In this document: positions 54,683 to 63,792 of the stretch, piece after piece
Layout of the letters: every line of letters begins with the position of its first letter
Position numbering within the stretch: the stretch's first letter is position 1
NCBI GenBank assembly: GCA_009684525.1
Contig: WKKR01000001.1
Location: 62,001 to 126,000 of the forward strand
Length of the DNA stretch: 64,000 bases
Direction of reading: 5' to 3'
Origin: Geobacter sp.
Lineage (GTDB): Bacteria > Desulfobacterota > Desulfuromonadia > Geobacterales > DSM-12255
Position numbers and translations under genes: made by a program
Notes under the pieces: generated by a model
The model's input: the letters and a program-made list of their open reading frames with translations, nothing else
Databases searched by the model: none
What the model was told of the DNA's origin: nothing

Positions 54683-56302
54683 TCAGTGCAGTTGCTCATC
54701 CTTGGGGACGTACCACTTGATCATGTTATAAGTGATCCCTGCCGGGGCCGGTTCAATGCCGTGGAAACGGGCATTTACCACGGGAAGGGCATCGGGAACG
54801 AAGAGGAAGGTATAGGGCTGCTCGTCCGCCAGGATCTCCTGGATCCGCCAATAGCAGCGTTTCCGGCGTTCCAGGTCGAAGGTGCTTCTCCCTTCTTCTA
54901 TCAGCCGATCCACTTCGGCGTTCTTGAAGCCGACGAAATTGAGTTCTTTGGGGCCGGTCTTGCTGGAATGCCAGACATCGAACAGATCCGGGTCCTGCGG
55001 GATGGTCCACCCCATGACAATGGCCTCGAAATCCCCCTTGTCGATGAAGTTTTTCAGAAACGATGCCCACTCCACCACCCTGATCTTCACGTCGATTCCC
55101 ACCGCTTTCAGACGTTGCTGGATGATCAGGGCGGTTTTCAGCCGCTGGTCGTTCCCCTGATTAGTCAGAATGGTGAACTGAAACGGTTTTCCGTTTCTGG
55201 TCAGGATACCGTCTTGATTCCGTTTGCTCCACCCCACCTCGGCAAGGAGCCGGGCTGCCCGTTGCGGATCGTATCCCAAATCCTTGACCGTCGGGTTAAA
55301 GGCCCAGGTGCCCGGCTTGTAAGGGCCGTGGGCCACCTGGCCCATTCCCAGCAATACGCCCTGCACGATTTCGTCCTTGCTGATGGCCAGGGTGATCGCC
55401 TGCCGTACCCGTTTGTCCCGGAAAAGGGGGTGGCGCAGGTTGTATCCCAGATAGGTGTAAACGGAGGCAGGATAACGGTATTTGGCGAAGCGCGCGAGAA
55501 AATCGGCGCTTGTTGTCTGGCGCTGGTATTGGACCGGCGTAAGCGCCATCATGTCGATGCCGCCGGCCTTCAGCTCCATGTACATGGTGGAGGTATCGGG
55601 AATAAACCGATAAACGTAACGGTCGATGTAAGGCCGGCCTTCGAAATAGTCATGGAATGACTCAAGCTCGATCTTCTGGGCGGCGGTCCATTCCTTGAAG
55701 CGGTAGGGACCTGTTCCGACCGGTTTTCGGGATAGGGGGCTCTTGGTGATATCGGTCCCTTCGAGGAGATGCGCCGGGAGGATCGATGCTGCCCATGATT
55801 CCAGGGCCGGGGCAAAGGGCTTGTCGTAGGTCACCCTGAAGGTGTAGGGGTCCGGAGCTGTCGCCTGTTTTACCTGTTTGAAGTCTTCGGCATAGGCGGT
55901 GGGGGTCTTGGGGTCGATGGTGACCCGGTAGGTGTACATGACATCGCGTGAGGTGAATTCGTGGCCGTCATGCCATTTCACACCCCGACGCAAATGGAAG
56001 GTTATGGTGAGGCCGTCCGGCGACACGTCCCACCGCTCTGCCAGTTCTCCTTCCAGTTTCAGGTTCTTGTCGTACCGGACCAGGCTGCTGTAGATCAGGC
56101 TGGCAACTTCATGTGAGACGCTGTCCGAGGCAAGCAGGGGGATGAGCGTGGATGCCTCGCCGATAGCGCCGACGATCAGGGTATCGCCATAGGCAGGGGG
56201 GCCGGCGGAGCGATGGAGCCGCAGTGCCGGCTTCGGTTCTCTATCGGTGCAACCGCAGGCAAGGATGAACAGCAGCAGGCAGAGGGCCCACCGGAACCTC
56301 AT
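54683..56302 (-). CDS. Oligopeptide-binding lipoprotein (SBP family 5)
   Basis: 539 residues with a lipoprotein signal ending in LACGC. Family 5 features: LIPLLASDSVSHEVASLIYSSLVRYDKN, GLTITFHLRRGVKWHDGHEFTSRDV, and PYTFRVTYDKPFAPALESWAASILPAH. It should bind peptides or similar compounds in the periplasm. The start overlaps the TPR gene stop by 4 bp. Confidence 0.94.
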   Translation of the reverse strand: MRFRWALCLLLFILACGCTDREPKPALRLHRSAGPPAYGDTLIVGAIGEASTLIPLLASDSVSHEVASLIYSSLVRYDKNLKLEGELAERWDVSPDGLTITFHLRRGVKWHDGHEFTSRDVMYTYRVTIDPKTPTAYAEDFKQVKQATAPDPYTFRVTYDKPFAPALESWAASILPAHLLEGTDITKSPLSRKPVGTGPYRFKEWTAAQKIELESFHDYFEGRPYIDRYVYRFIPDTSTMYMELKAGGIDMMALTPVQYQRQTTSADFLARFAKYRYPASVYTYLGYNLRHPLFRDKRVRQAITLAISKDEIVQGVLLGMGQVAHGPYKPGTWAFNPTVKDLGYDPQRAARLLAEVGWSKRNQDGILTRNGKPFQFTILTNQGNDQRLKTALIIQQRLKAVGIDVKIRVVEWASFLKNFIDKGDFEAIVMGWTIPQDPDLFDVWHSSKTGPKELNFVGFKNAEVDRLIEEGRSTFDLERRKRCYWRIQEILADEQPYTFLFVPDALPVVNARFHGIEPAPAGITYNMIKWYVPKDEQLH

Positions 56303-58023
56303 CGTTCCTGAATCTCCGCTTTGATCTTCTTGATCTTCTCGGCGGCTTCCTTGTTGTCGGGGTCGAGTTTGATGACCCGGCGATAGAGTTCAAGGGCGCT
56401 CTTGCTGTCGCGTTTTGCGAGATAGACCTCTGCCAGGTGGCTGATGATGGTGGGATCGTCATCTACGATCTCGTAGGCGCGTTCCAGGCTCTTGACCGCT
56501 TCGTCATAGCGCTTCAATTTGTAGAAAACCCAGCCGAGACTGTCCAGGATGAAGCCGTCGTCGGGGCGGAGCCCGTTGGCCTTCTTGAGGAGCCGCAGCG
56601 CCTCGTCCAGGTTCTCCCCGAGCTCTGCATAGGTATAGCCGAGGTAATTGAGCGCCTGCGGGTCGTCCGGGGTGATTTCCAGCACCCGTTTCATGCGGGC
56701 GATGGATTCGGCTTTGTTGCCGATCTTTTCGTAAATCACCCCCAGCCGGAACTGGAGTGATGGTTCCGCCGGGAATTTCCCTTCGATGCCGGTCAAGACC
56801 TTGAGGGCCTCGTCAGGCTTGCCGAGATTGTCATAGACCCCAGCCAGGTAGAGGTAGGGATCGAGGCGGTCCGGTGCGTGGGAGATCACGTCGTTGAGGA
56901 AGGAGATGGCCCGTTCCGGTTCACCTTTGTCTTTGTAGAGAAAGGCGATATGCCCCACTGCCTCGTAATAGTTGAATGCTGTGGCAGGAATCTTTGCATA
57001 CTCGGCAATTGCCCGGTCAGGGTCGTTCTTTTCCTCGTAGGCATTGGCCAGGTAGAAACGGATCTGGTTGGCGTCAGGTTCCTGTTCGAGGATACTGTTA
57101 AAGATGGCGATCGCCTCGTCGAACTGTTCGAGTTCCAGGTTGATCAGTCCCATCTTCCGCTTGGTTTCCAGCCCGCCCAGGTTGGCGGCATCCATGGTCT
57201 TCAGGAGTGACAGCGCCTCTTCGAGGCGCTTCTGCTGGATCAGGAGCTGAACCAGGTGTTGTGCCACCGAAACGTTCTGGGGGTTTTCGTTCAGCAATTG
57301 GCGGTAGATCGCAACGGCGTCCCCGGCAAGGCCCTGGGTTTCCAGGGAGATTGCCAGATCGATCAGCGCCTGTTCGAAGTCGGGTTTGATTTCGAGGGCC
57401 TTGCGGTAATACTGCACCGCTTCGCGGGGGAGCTTCATCTGGTCGTAGGTTTTGCCCAGGTAGTAGTAGGCAAAGGCATTGTCCGGCGAAATCTTGATCA
57501 GGGCCTTGAGGGTATTGATCGCCTCTTCGTATTCGAAGATCTTCACATAGGCAACGGCAAGGTGGAGGTAGAGCTCTTCCTTGTTCTTGTTGAGCTCGAT
57601 GGCTTTTTTGAAATGTTCGGTCGCCTCGCGGTCCCGTTTGAGCCCCACCAGGATGTTGCCTGCCAGCTGATGGGCGTTGAAGCTCTTGGGGTCGATCTCG
57701 ATGGCTGTCTCGCAGGCCTTGAGAGCTTCCAGGGGCTGGTTGCTTTTCAGGTAAACCCCAGCCATGGCGGTGTAGAGGTAGGCGCCGGACGGGTCGGTCT
57801 CCGTTGCGGCACGCAGGAGTGTCAGGGCACCTTCCGTGTCGCCGTCCAGGGAGTGCAGCCGGGAGAGGGAAAAGAGGTACATTGCTCGTGAATCTGCTAT
57901 GTCAAGGCGGGGAGGGGTTGCCGCCTGGTCAGCGGGAGGGCGCGTCGCGGCTGTCTGGCTTGTGGCGCAGGAGGGGCAGAGGGCGCTTATGGAGATTATG
58001 GCTGCTATGCCGAGTCGTTTCAT
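56299..58023 (-). CDS. TPR-repeat lipoprotein
   Basis: 574 residues. The N-terminal signal ends in ALCPSC, a probable lipobox. About 14 TPRs follow, for example YLYTAMAGVYLKSNQPLEALKACETAIEIDP and AFAYYYLGKTYDQMKLPREAVQYYRKALEIKP. It acts probably as an envelope scaffold. The stop overlaps the binding-protein ATG, so these are co-expressed. Confidence 0.9.
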   Translation of the reverse strand: MKRLGIAAIISISALCPSCATSQTAATRPPADQAATPPRLDIADSRAMYLFSLSRLHSLDGDTEGALTLLRAATETDPSGAYLYTAMAGVYLKSNQPLEALKACETAIEIDPKSFNAHQLAGNILVGLKRDREATEHFKKAIELNKNKEELYLHLAVAYVKIFEYEEAINTLKALIKISPDNAFAYYYLGKTYDQMKLPREAVQYYRKALEIKPDFEQALIDLAISLETQGLAGDAVAIYRQLLNENPQNVSVAQHLVQLLIQQKRLEEALSLLKTMDAANLGGLETKRKMGLINLELEQFDEAIAIFNSILEQEPDANQIRFYLANAYEEKNDPDRAIAEYAKIPATAFNYYEAVGHIAFLYKDKGEPERAISFLNDVISHAPDRLDPYLYLAGVYDNLGKPDEALKVLTGIEGKFPAEPSLQFRLGVIYEKIGNKAESIARMKRVLEITPDDPQALNYLGYTYAELGENLDEALRLLKKANGLRPDDGFILDSLGWVFYKLKRYDEAVKSLERAYEIVDDDPTIISHLAEVYLAKRDSKSALELYRRVIKLDPDNKEAAEKIKKIKAEIQER

Positions 58024-58166
58024 TGGGTATCCCGCAAAAAAAAATCCGTGGCTTCGGTATCAAGTTGAAAAGCCGAGAGCTCGCGGTGCCTGTCGGTTGC
58101 TGATCTGGAGATTGGGTACATAGAGAGGGGTGGGGAAACTTCGTACTCCTCCTGCACTGTGCTTGA

Positions 58167-58195
58167 AAATTACCATATAACAGTAGTGCCGTCAA
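58167..58195 (-). promoter_or_regulatory. Putative promoter of the TPR-SBP-permease operon
   Basis: Minus strand: TTGACG at 58190-58195 and TAATTT at 58167-58172 with 17 bp between. The leader would be about 135 nt. Confidence 0.5.
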
Positions 58196-58280
58196 ATCCA
58201 ATTATTACGGCATTTGCTTGCCATTGGCCGGTTGTATGCTAGAGTTTTCGTCAAGTAATTCGCTTTGTTAAGGAGAGACG

Positions 58281-59843
58281 ATGGAGCAGCGCGAGCTTGA
58301 GTCGCTGTTGAGGCCGGAAGCATACCCCGATGCCCCGCAAACAGTGCATCTCAAGCAGACGCACATATCGTACCTATTCCTGACGGACCGTTTCGTCTAT
58401 AAGATAAAGAAACCGGTCGATTTCGGTTTTCTCAATTTCAGCACCATTGACCGGCGTCGCTTTTACTGCCATGAGGAGGTTCGCCTCAATCGACGCCTTG
58501 CCCCTGACATCTATCTCGGTGTGGTGGAACTGCGTAGATCGGAAGAGGGTGTTGCCTTCACCGGCAACGGCCCGGTGGTCGATTATGCCGTCAAGATGGT
58601 CCGGCTGCCGGAAGAGCGGATGATGGACCGGCTCCTGGCTGCCGGCCAGGTGCAGGAAGAGACGATCCGCTCGATTGCCGGGGTGGTGGCGGCGTTTCAC
58701 CGGGATGCGGAGCGCGACACCGAGATCGACCGGTATGGATCGATCGAGGCCATCCGGCGCAGCTGGGATGAAAACTTTGCATTGGCTGAGCGGTTCGTCG
58801 GTGATACCCTGTCCGGCCAGGATCTCCAGTATTTCAGGGAGTGGGTGGATCAGTACCTGCAGAGACATGCCGAACTGTTCGAGGAGCGGATCGCAAGCGG
58901 GTTCATCCGCGACTGCGACGGCGACCTGCATCTCGAAAACATCTGCCTGGGAGACAAGATCTGGATCTTCGACTGCATCGAGTTCAATCCGCGTTTCCGC
59001 TATGGCGATACGGCGGCGGACATTGCCTTTCTCCTCATGGACTTGGACTATCACGATCGGGCGGATCTCGCTGCGGCCTTCATCGACGAGTATGTGAAGG
59101 TCGCCACGGATGACACCTGTCTTCCTCTGGTGGAGTTTTACAAGGTCTATCGTGCCTTTGTGCGGGGAAAGGTTGCAAGCCTGCAGCTCCTGGACCGGGC
59201 CATACCGGTCGAAGACCGCGATGCGGCCCGAGACCGTGCAATCGGCTATTTTCGCCTCGCCCGGGGATATCTGCTGCGGCAGAAGCTGCCGGTGACGATC
59301 TTTCTGGTGGGGGGCCTCATGGGAAGCGGCAAGAGCACCCTGGCCCAACTGTTGGGGCGGGAACTGGGCATACCGGTCATCTCCTCGGATCGGACGCGCA
59401 AGGAACTCTATCATGCCACCGCTTCCTCGCGTTCCGCTCCGTTTGGCACGGGACTCTATACCACCGAGGCTGACCGTGCCACCTATGAGGCCCTGTTGGA
59501 AAGAGGTACGGCCCGGTTGCAGCAGGGGCAGAGCGTCATCATCGACGCAACCTTCCGGAGGAAAGCCGACCGGGAGCGCTTCCGGCGGGCTGCGGCGGAG
59601 TTCGGAGCCGGCTTCCGGCTGGTCATGATCGCCTGTCCCGATGAACTGATCCGGGAGCGGTTGGCGGAACGCGAGGGGAAGATGAACGAAATTTCCGATG
59701 GCCGGCTGGAGCTGTTCGACAGCCACTTGGCAGCATTCGAGCAGCCCGACCCCGACAGCGAGCAGTTCCTCTGCGCGAACACGTCTGGGCCGATCCGGCA
59801 GGCCGTTGACGATATCCTGAAAGCCGTGGGGATTCTGCCATGA
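58281..59843 (+). CDS. Fusion of APH-like kinase domain and zeta-toxin/AAA_33-like P-loop kinase
   Basis: 520 residues. The first about 320 look like an aminoglycoside-phosphotransferase fold: VYKIKKPVDFGFLNF (nucleotide-binding Lys), the catalytic CDGDLHLENICL at about 213 (His of HGDxHxxN replaced by Cys-Asp) and IFDCIEFNPRFRYGDTAADIAFL. The rest is a P-loop kinase with Walker A GLMGSGKST at about 345, plus VISSDRTRKEL and IIDATFRRKADRERF. AAGGAGAG lies upstream of ATG 58281. The substrates are unknown. The stop overlaps the next gene by 4 bp. Confidence 0.87.
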   Translation: MEQRELESLLRPEAYPDAPQTVHLKQTHISYLFLTDRFVYKIKKPVDFGFLNFSTIDRRRFYCHEEVRLNRRLAPDIYLGVVELRRSEEGVAFTGNGPVVDYAVKMVRLPEERMMDRLLAAGQVQEETIRSIAGVVAAFHRDAERDTEIDRYGSIEAIRRSWDENFALAERFVGDTLSGQDLQYFREWVDQYLQRHAELFEERIASGFIRDCDGDLHLENICLGDKIWIFDCIEFNPRFRYGDTAADIAFLLMDLDYHDRADLAAAFIDEYVKVATDDTCLPLVEFYKVYRAFVRGKVASLQLLDRAIPVEDRDAARDRAIGYFRLARGYLLRQKLPVTIFLVGGLMGSGKSTLAQLLGRELGIPVISSDRTRKELYHATASSRSAPFGTGLYTTEADRATYEALLERGTARLQQGQSVIIDATFRRKADRERFRRAAAEFGAGFRLVMIACPDELIRERLAEREGKMNEISDGRLELFDSHLAAFEQPDPDSEQFLCANTSGPIRQAVDDILKAVGILP

Positions 59844-60091
59844 TCTGGCCGCGTCTGCAAAAGGGCTTACTCCTGCAGCGTCTTCGTCTCAAGGAATCGT
59901 GGGTGATCTTTTTCCTGCTGGGGATCATCATGATGAACGTGCCGTTCATCGGCATCTTCAACAAGCCGGTGACCCTTTTCGGCGTCCCGCTTCTCTACCT
60001 TTACCTTCAGCTCGGCTGGCTGGTGTCGATCCTTTTCATAAGCATCTTCACCAAATCCATCGACCAATCGGACGATGGGGAGAAGAAATAG
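59840..60091 (+). CDS. Small membrane protein preceding a symporter-like gene
   Basis: 83 residues with two hydrophobic segments (about 20-42 and 46-70), as in the small DUF3311-type partner proteins often found before SLC5 symporters. It overlaps the kinase gene by 4 bp and ends 6 bp before the SLC5 fusion. Function inferred only from position and size. Confidence 0.75.
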   Translation: MIWPRLQKGLLLQRLRLKESWVIFFLLGIIMMNVPFIGIFNKPVTLFGVPLLYLYLQLGWLVSILFISIFTKSIDQSDDGEKK

Positions 60092-60097
60092 GCAGCC

Positions 60098-63000
60098 ATG
60101 CTCAGTATCGAACTGATCTTCGCGGTCATCTTCCTCTATATCCTGTTTCTCTTCATGGTGGCCTACTATGCGGACGGCCGTCGTGAGCTCGGCCGCAGCA
60201 TCATCTCCAATCCGTACATCTATGCCCTCTCCATTGCAATCTATGCCACGTCCTGGACCTTCTACGGCAGCGTCGGCAAGGCAGCCACCACCGGCCTGGA
60301 TTTCCTGCTGATCTATCTGGGGCCTTCACTGGCGGCCTTTTCCTGGTGGTTCCTCCTGCGCAAGATCGTCAGGATCGCCAAGGATAACAACATTACCTCC
60401 ATTGCCGACTTCATCAGTTCCCGCTACGGCAAGTCACAGTGGCTGGGAGCACTGGTGACCATCATTGCGCTGATGGGGATCATCCCGTACATTGCCCTTC
60501 AGCTCAAGGCGGTATCAGCGACCTTCGAGATACTGGTCACCTATATCCACCAGCAGGCGCCGGCGCTCAGGACTATGATCCCGTCGCAGCAGCAGTCGAG
60601 CTTCTTTTCAGCTCTTATCCTCGGGTTGTTCGGCGTCATCTTCGGCGCACGCCACCTGGTTTCATCCGAACGCCATGAGGGGCTGGTGGCTGCCATTGCG
60701 GTCGAATCGATTGTCAAACTACTGGCATTTCTTGCCGTTGGCATCTTTGTCTGTTTCGGCCTGTTTGACGGGGTGACGGACATCTTCAGCCGCATGCAGG
60801 CTCGCGATCCCGCCCTTCTGGGCAGGCTCACCACCTTCGGCGGTCAGGGCAGGCCTCCTGCAGCCACATGGTTCACCATGCTCTACCTGTCGCTGGGCGC
60901 CATCATGCTGCTCCCGCGCCAGTTCCATGTCATGGTTATCGAGAACTCGTCGGAGAAACACATCAGCAAGGCGATGTGGCTCTTCCCCGCCTACCTGTTC
61001 GCCATCAACCTCTTCGTCTTTCCCATCGCCCTGGCCGGCATCCTGATCAACGGGAGCTCCGCCGGGGCGGACTACTTCGTCCTGACCATCCCGCTGTTCA
61101 ACGGTTCACCCATGCTGGCAGTCGTTGCGTTCATGGGAGGGTTCTCCGCTGCCGCAGGGATGGTCATGCTCGAATCGGTGGCGATCTCGACCATGTTCCT
61201 CAACCATCTGGTCATGCCGATCATCGTCAAACTCAAACCGCGGCCCTGGTTTCCGTTTCTGCTCATCAACCTGAAGCGCTGCGGCATCTTCCTGGTGGTG
61301 CTCCTGGGATTTGTCTACCAGCAGATCCTGGGCGAAACCTACATGCTGGTCAATATGGGGCTCATCTCCTTTGCCGCTGCGGCCCAGTTCGGCCCGGCCC
61401 TTCTGGGAGGGCTCTACTGGCGCCGCGGCAACAAAACCGGTGCCATAACGGGCATCGTCCTCGGTTTCATCGTCTGGTTCTATACCCTACTGCTCCCCTC
61501 GTTCATCCGTTCCGGCTGGTGGCAGACCGATCTGCTTGAAAAGGGGCCATTCGGCATCTTTCTGCTGAGACCGACCGAGCTGTTCGGCCTCACCGGGCTC
61601 GATGTCTGGTCACACACGGTCTTCTGGAGCATCCTCGTCAATGTGGCCGGGTATATCATCTGTTCCATCCTGCTCGATCAGGATGAGACCGAGCGCGAGC
61701 AGGTCAGGAAATTTGTCGACGTCTTCACCGTGAACCACGAAGGGACAACCTGGGAGACCAAACGTCTCTCCAAACCGATCACCATCATGCAGTTCGTCTC
61801 GCTGCTCTCCAAATTCATCGGCGAGGAACAGGCCCATATCGCCATCAGCGAATATCTGGGGGACCGGGAGATCGACGAGCGGGGCGGGGTCTCCGAGTTC
61901 GAGCTTCCCAATCTGAAGCGCTTTATCGAGCGGACCCTGGCAGGTTCGGTGGGGGCTGCTGCGGCCGGCGCCATCGTTGAAAGCTACCTGTCCGACATTG
62001 GGTCGAAGATGGAGTCGGTCTATGACGCCTTCAGCACCGTCCGCACCTCGCTCGAAGAGAGCAGGGAAGCTCTGTATGTCCGGCTCAAGGCATCGGAGAT
62101 CATGAACCGGACCCTGAATGTGGATATCATCATGGATGACCTGCTTGAGCTTTTGCAGCACGAGTTCAAGTTCGAGCTGGTCGTCATCCGCCTGACCAAC
62201 CCCGAGGGGGTACTGAAGGTCTCCTGTTATCGCGGGCTGACTGGAGGAACGATCGTGGAGCGGGACTGGTTGCCGGAGATCGACACCTACATAGGCGAGT
62301 CGTTTCTCGCCAACAAGCCGCAGTTCGTCAACGACACCCGCAACATCACCAAGCCGAAATCCAGGGAGATCATGGAGCGGGAGGGGATCAGGTCGTTTGC
62401 CCATGTTCCCATCGCCACCCATGGCGCCACCCCCTTGGGGATACTCTCGGTCTTTTCCAAAACCATCATCGGGATGTTCACCCCACCGTTCCTGCGGCTC
62501 CTTTCCAGTCTGGCGGGGCAGCTCGCCCAGGCTTTGAAGATCGAGCAAGAGCGTCTGGAGAAGGACCGAGAGCGGCAGGAAAAAGAGCAGGCGCAGCTGG
62601 AGAATGCCCGTGTCCTGCGGGACATGGAGATCGCCAAGCAGATCCAGCTTTCGCTCCTCCCGGCTACGCTACCGGTAGTGCAGGGGTTGCAACTGGCTTC
62701 CCGGTGCATCCCGGCTGCCCATGTCGGTGGGGACTATTTCGACTTTTTCGTGCGCGAGTCCGGGCTGGTCGACCTGGTCATCGCCGATGTATCGGGGCAT
62801 AACGTCGGCGCGGCCCTGATCATGGTGGAAACCCGCAGTGTGCTCCGAGCCCAGGGCCAGGCCGCTGGTACTGCCAGCGATGTGCTGAACGTTCTCAACC
62901 GGCTGCTCTATGAAGACCTGACCAGGGCGGAACTCTTTGTCACCATGTTTTATGCCACCTACTGGGCAGAGACACGTCGACTCAGCTATGCCAGTGCCGG

Positions 63001-63346
63001 CCATAACAAGCCGCTGCTCATCCGCGGCGGCAACAGTGAGCCGGCAGTTGTTGAGCTCGATGCGGAGGGCCTGATCCTCGGGGTGCGGATGGAGGTCCTG
63101 TTCGAGGAAAAGAGCCTGGTGCTGGAGATCGGCGATGTCCTGCTCTTTTATACCGACGGCATCACCGAGGCAACCAACAGCACGGGAGAGCTGTTCGGGG
63201 AGCTGAGGCTGGCCGAGCAGGTGGCCCTGCTTCGCGATGCCGGGCCGGAAGAGATCATCGAGGGGGTATTGACTGCGGCACAGCGGTTTACCGGCACGCA
63301 GGGGTTCAGCGACGACGTATCCCTGGTGGTGGTAAAGGTAGCATAG
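60098..63346 (+). CDS. SLC5 symporter-like / STAC / GAF / PP2C-type phosphatase fusion
   Basis: 1082 residues. About 1-530 is a sodium:solute symporter domain with 13 or so helices (SIAIYATSWTFYGSVGKAATTGLDFLLIYLGPS). About 558-630 matches STAC (FIERTLAGSVGAAAAGAIVESYL). About 660-810 is GAF-like. A coiled coil leads to a SpoIIE/RsbU-type PP2C domain (about 835-1082) with the metal-binding residues intact: GGDYFDF, DVSGHN, YTDGITEA and SDDVSLVVV. It should dephosphorylate a STAS antagonist in response to solute or membrane state; the STAS and kinase genes follow. SLC5-STAC is known on histidine kinases, so a PP2C output is unusual. Confidence 0.9.
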   Translation: MLSIELIFAVIFLYILFLFMVAYYADGRRELGRSIISNPYIYALSIAIYATSWTFYGSVGKAATTGLDFLLIYLGPSLAAFSWWFLLRKIVRIAKDNNITSIADFISSRYGKSQWLGALVTIIALMGIIPYIALQLKAVSATFEILVTYIHQQAPALRTMIPSQQQSSFFSALILGLFGVIFGARHLVSSERHEGLVAAIAVESIVKLLAFLAVGIFVCFGLFDGVTDIFSRMQARDPALLGRLTTFGGQGRPPAATWFTMLYLSLGAIMLLPRQFHVMVIENSSEKHISKAMWLFPAYLFAINLFVFPIALAGILINGSSAGADYFVLTIPLFNGSPMLAVVAFMGGFSAAAGMVMLESVAISTMFLNHLVMPIIVKLKPRPWFPFLLINLKRCGIFLVVLLGFVYQQILGETYMLVNMGLISFAAAAQFGPALLGGLYWRRGNKTGAITGIVLGFIVWFYTLLLPSFIRSGWWQTDLLEKGPFGIFLLRPTELFGLTGLDVWSHTVFWSILVNVAGYIICSILLDQDETEREQVRKFVDVFTVNHEGTTWETKRLSKPITIMQFVSLLSKFIGEEQAHIAISEYLGDREIDERGGVSEFELPNLKRFIERTLAGSVGAAAAGAIVESYLSDIGSKMESVYDAFSTVRTSLEESREALYVRLKASEIMNRTLNVDIIMDDLLELLQHEFKFELVVIRLTNPEGVLKVSCYRGLTGGTIVERDWLPEIDTYIGESFLANKPQFVNDTRNITKPKSREIMEREGIRSFAHVPIATHGATPLGILSVFSKTIIGMFTPPFLRLLSSLAGQLAQALKIEQERLEKDRERQEKEQAQLENARVLRDMEIAKQIQLSLLPATLPVVQGLQLASRCIPAAHVGGDYFDFFVRESGLVDLVIADVSGHNVGAALIMVETRSVLRAQGQAAGTASDVLNVLNRLLYEDLTRAELFVTMFYATYWAETRRLSYASAGHNKPLLIRGGNSEPAVVELDAEGLILGVRMEVLFEEKSLVLEIGDVLLFYTDGITEATNSTGELFGELRLAEQVALLRDAGPEEIIEGVLTAAQRFTGTQGFSDDVSLVVVKVA

Positions 63347-63368
63347 TGGCGAAATAAGCGAATCTTCA

Positions 63369-63397
63369 TTGAACAGGGCGTGATCTCTTGCTAAGAT
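63369..63397 (+). promoter_or_regulatory. Putative promoter of the STAS-kinase pair
   Basis: TTGAAC at 63369-63374 and TAAGAT at 63392-63397, spacing 17 bp, between the phosphatase gene and the STAS gene. Confidence 0.6.
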
Positions 63398-63442
63398 TGC
63401 ACATATGCCATTGTCGCACCATCCCATTGCCAGGAGTCCTGA

Positions 63443-63778
63443 ATGAATCTGTACATTGAGAAGAAGAAAGATGTGACGATCCTTTATGTTCGTGAAGAAC
63501 GCCTGGATGCCCATAATTCGGGCGAACTGAAAACCGAGATGGGACGCCTGTTCGAGGGGGGAGAAAAGAATATTCTCGTGGAGATGAAGGATGTGCGCTT
63601 CATTGACAGCTCCGGTCTGGGCGCTCTGGTTTCGGGCTTCAAGAATGCCATATCCCATCAGGGGAATCTCAAGCTGGCAAGCCTGCAACCTCAGGTCAAG
63701 TCCATGTTCGAGCTGACCCGGCTCCACCGGGTTTTCGAGATATTCGGCTCATCGGCCGAGGCGCTGGAAACTTTCTGA
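63443..63778 (+). CDS. Anti-sigma factor antagonist (STAS domain)
   Basis: 111 residues, a single STAS domain. The phosphorylation motif is FIDSSGLGALVSG; by comparison with SpoIIAA, Ser56 is the likely site. AGGAG lies 6-7 nt upstream of ATG 63443. Dephosphorylated by the PP2C protein upstream and phosphorylated by the kinase downstream, it would release a partner protein. The partner may be a sigma factor or another regulator. Confidence 0.94.
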   Translation: MNLYIEKKKDVTILYVREERLDAHNSGELKTEMGRLFEGGEKNILVEMKDVRFIDSSGLGALVSGFKNAISHQGNLKLASLQPQVKSMFELTRLHRVFEIFGSSAEALETF

Positions 63779-63792
63779 TGCATGAGGACGAG

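Noticed and set aside
58374-59726. 450-codon minus-strand frame
   Set aside because: Opposite the kinase fusion, which has intact Walker A and APH motifs.
62669-63727. 352-codon minus-strand frame
   Set aside because: Opposite the PP2C domain and STAS genes, both recognisable.
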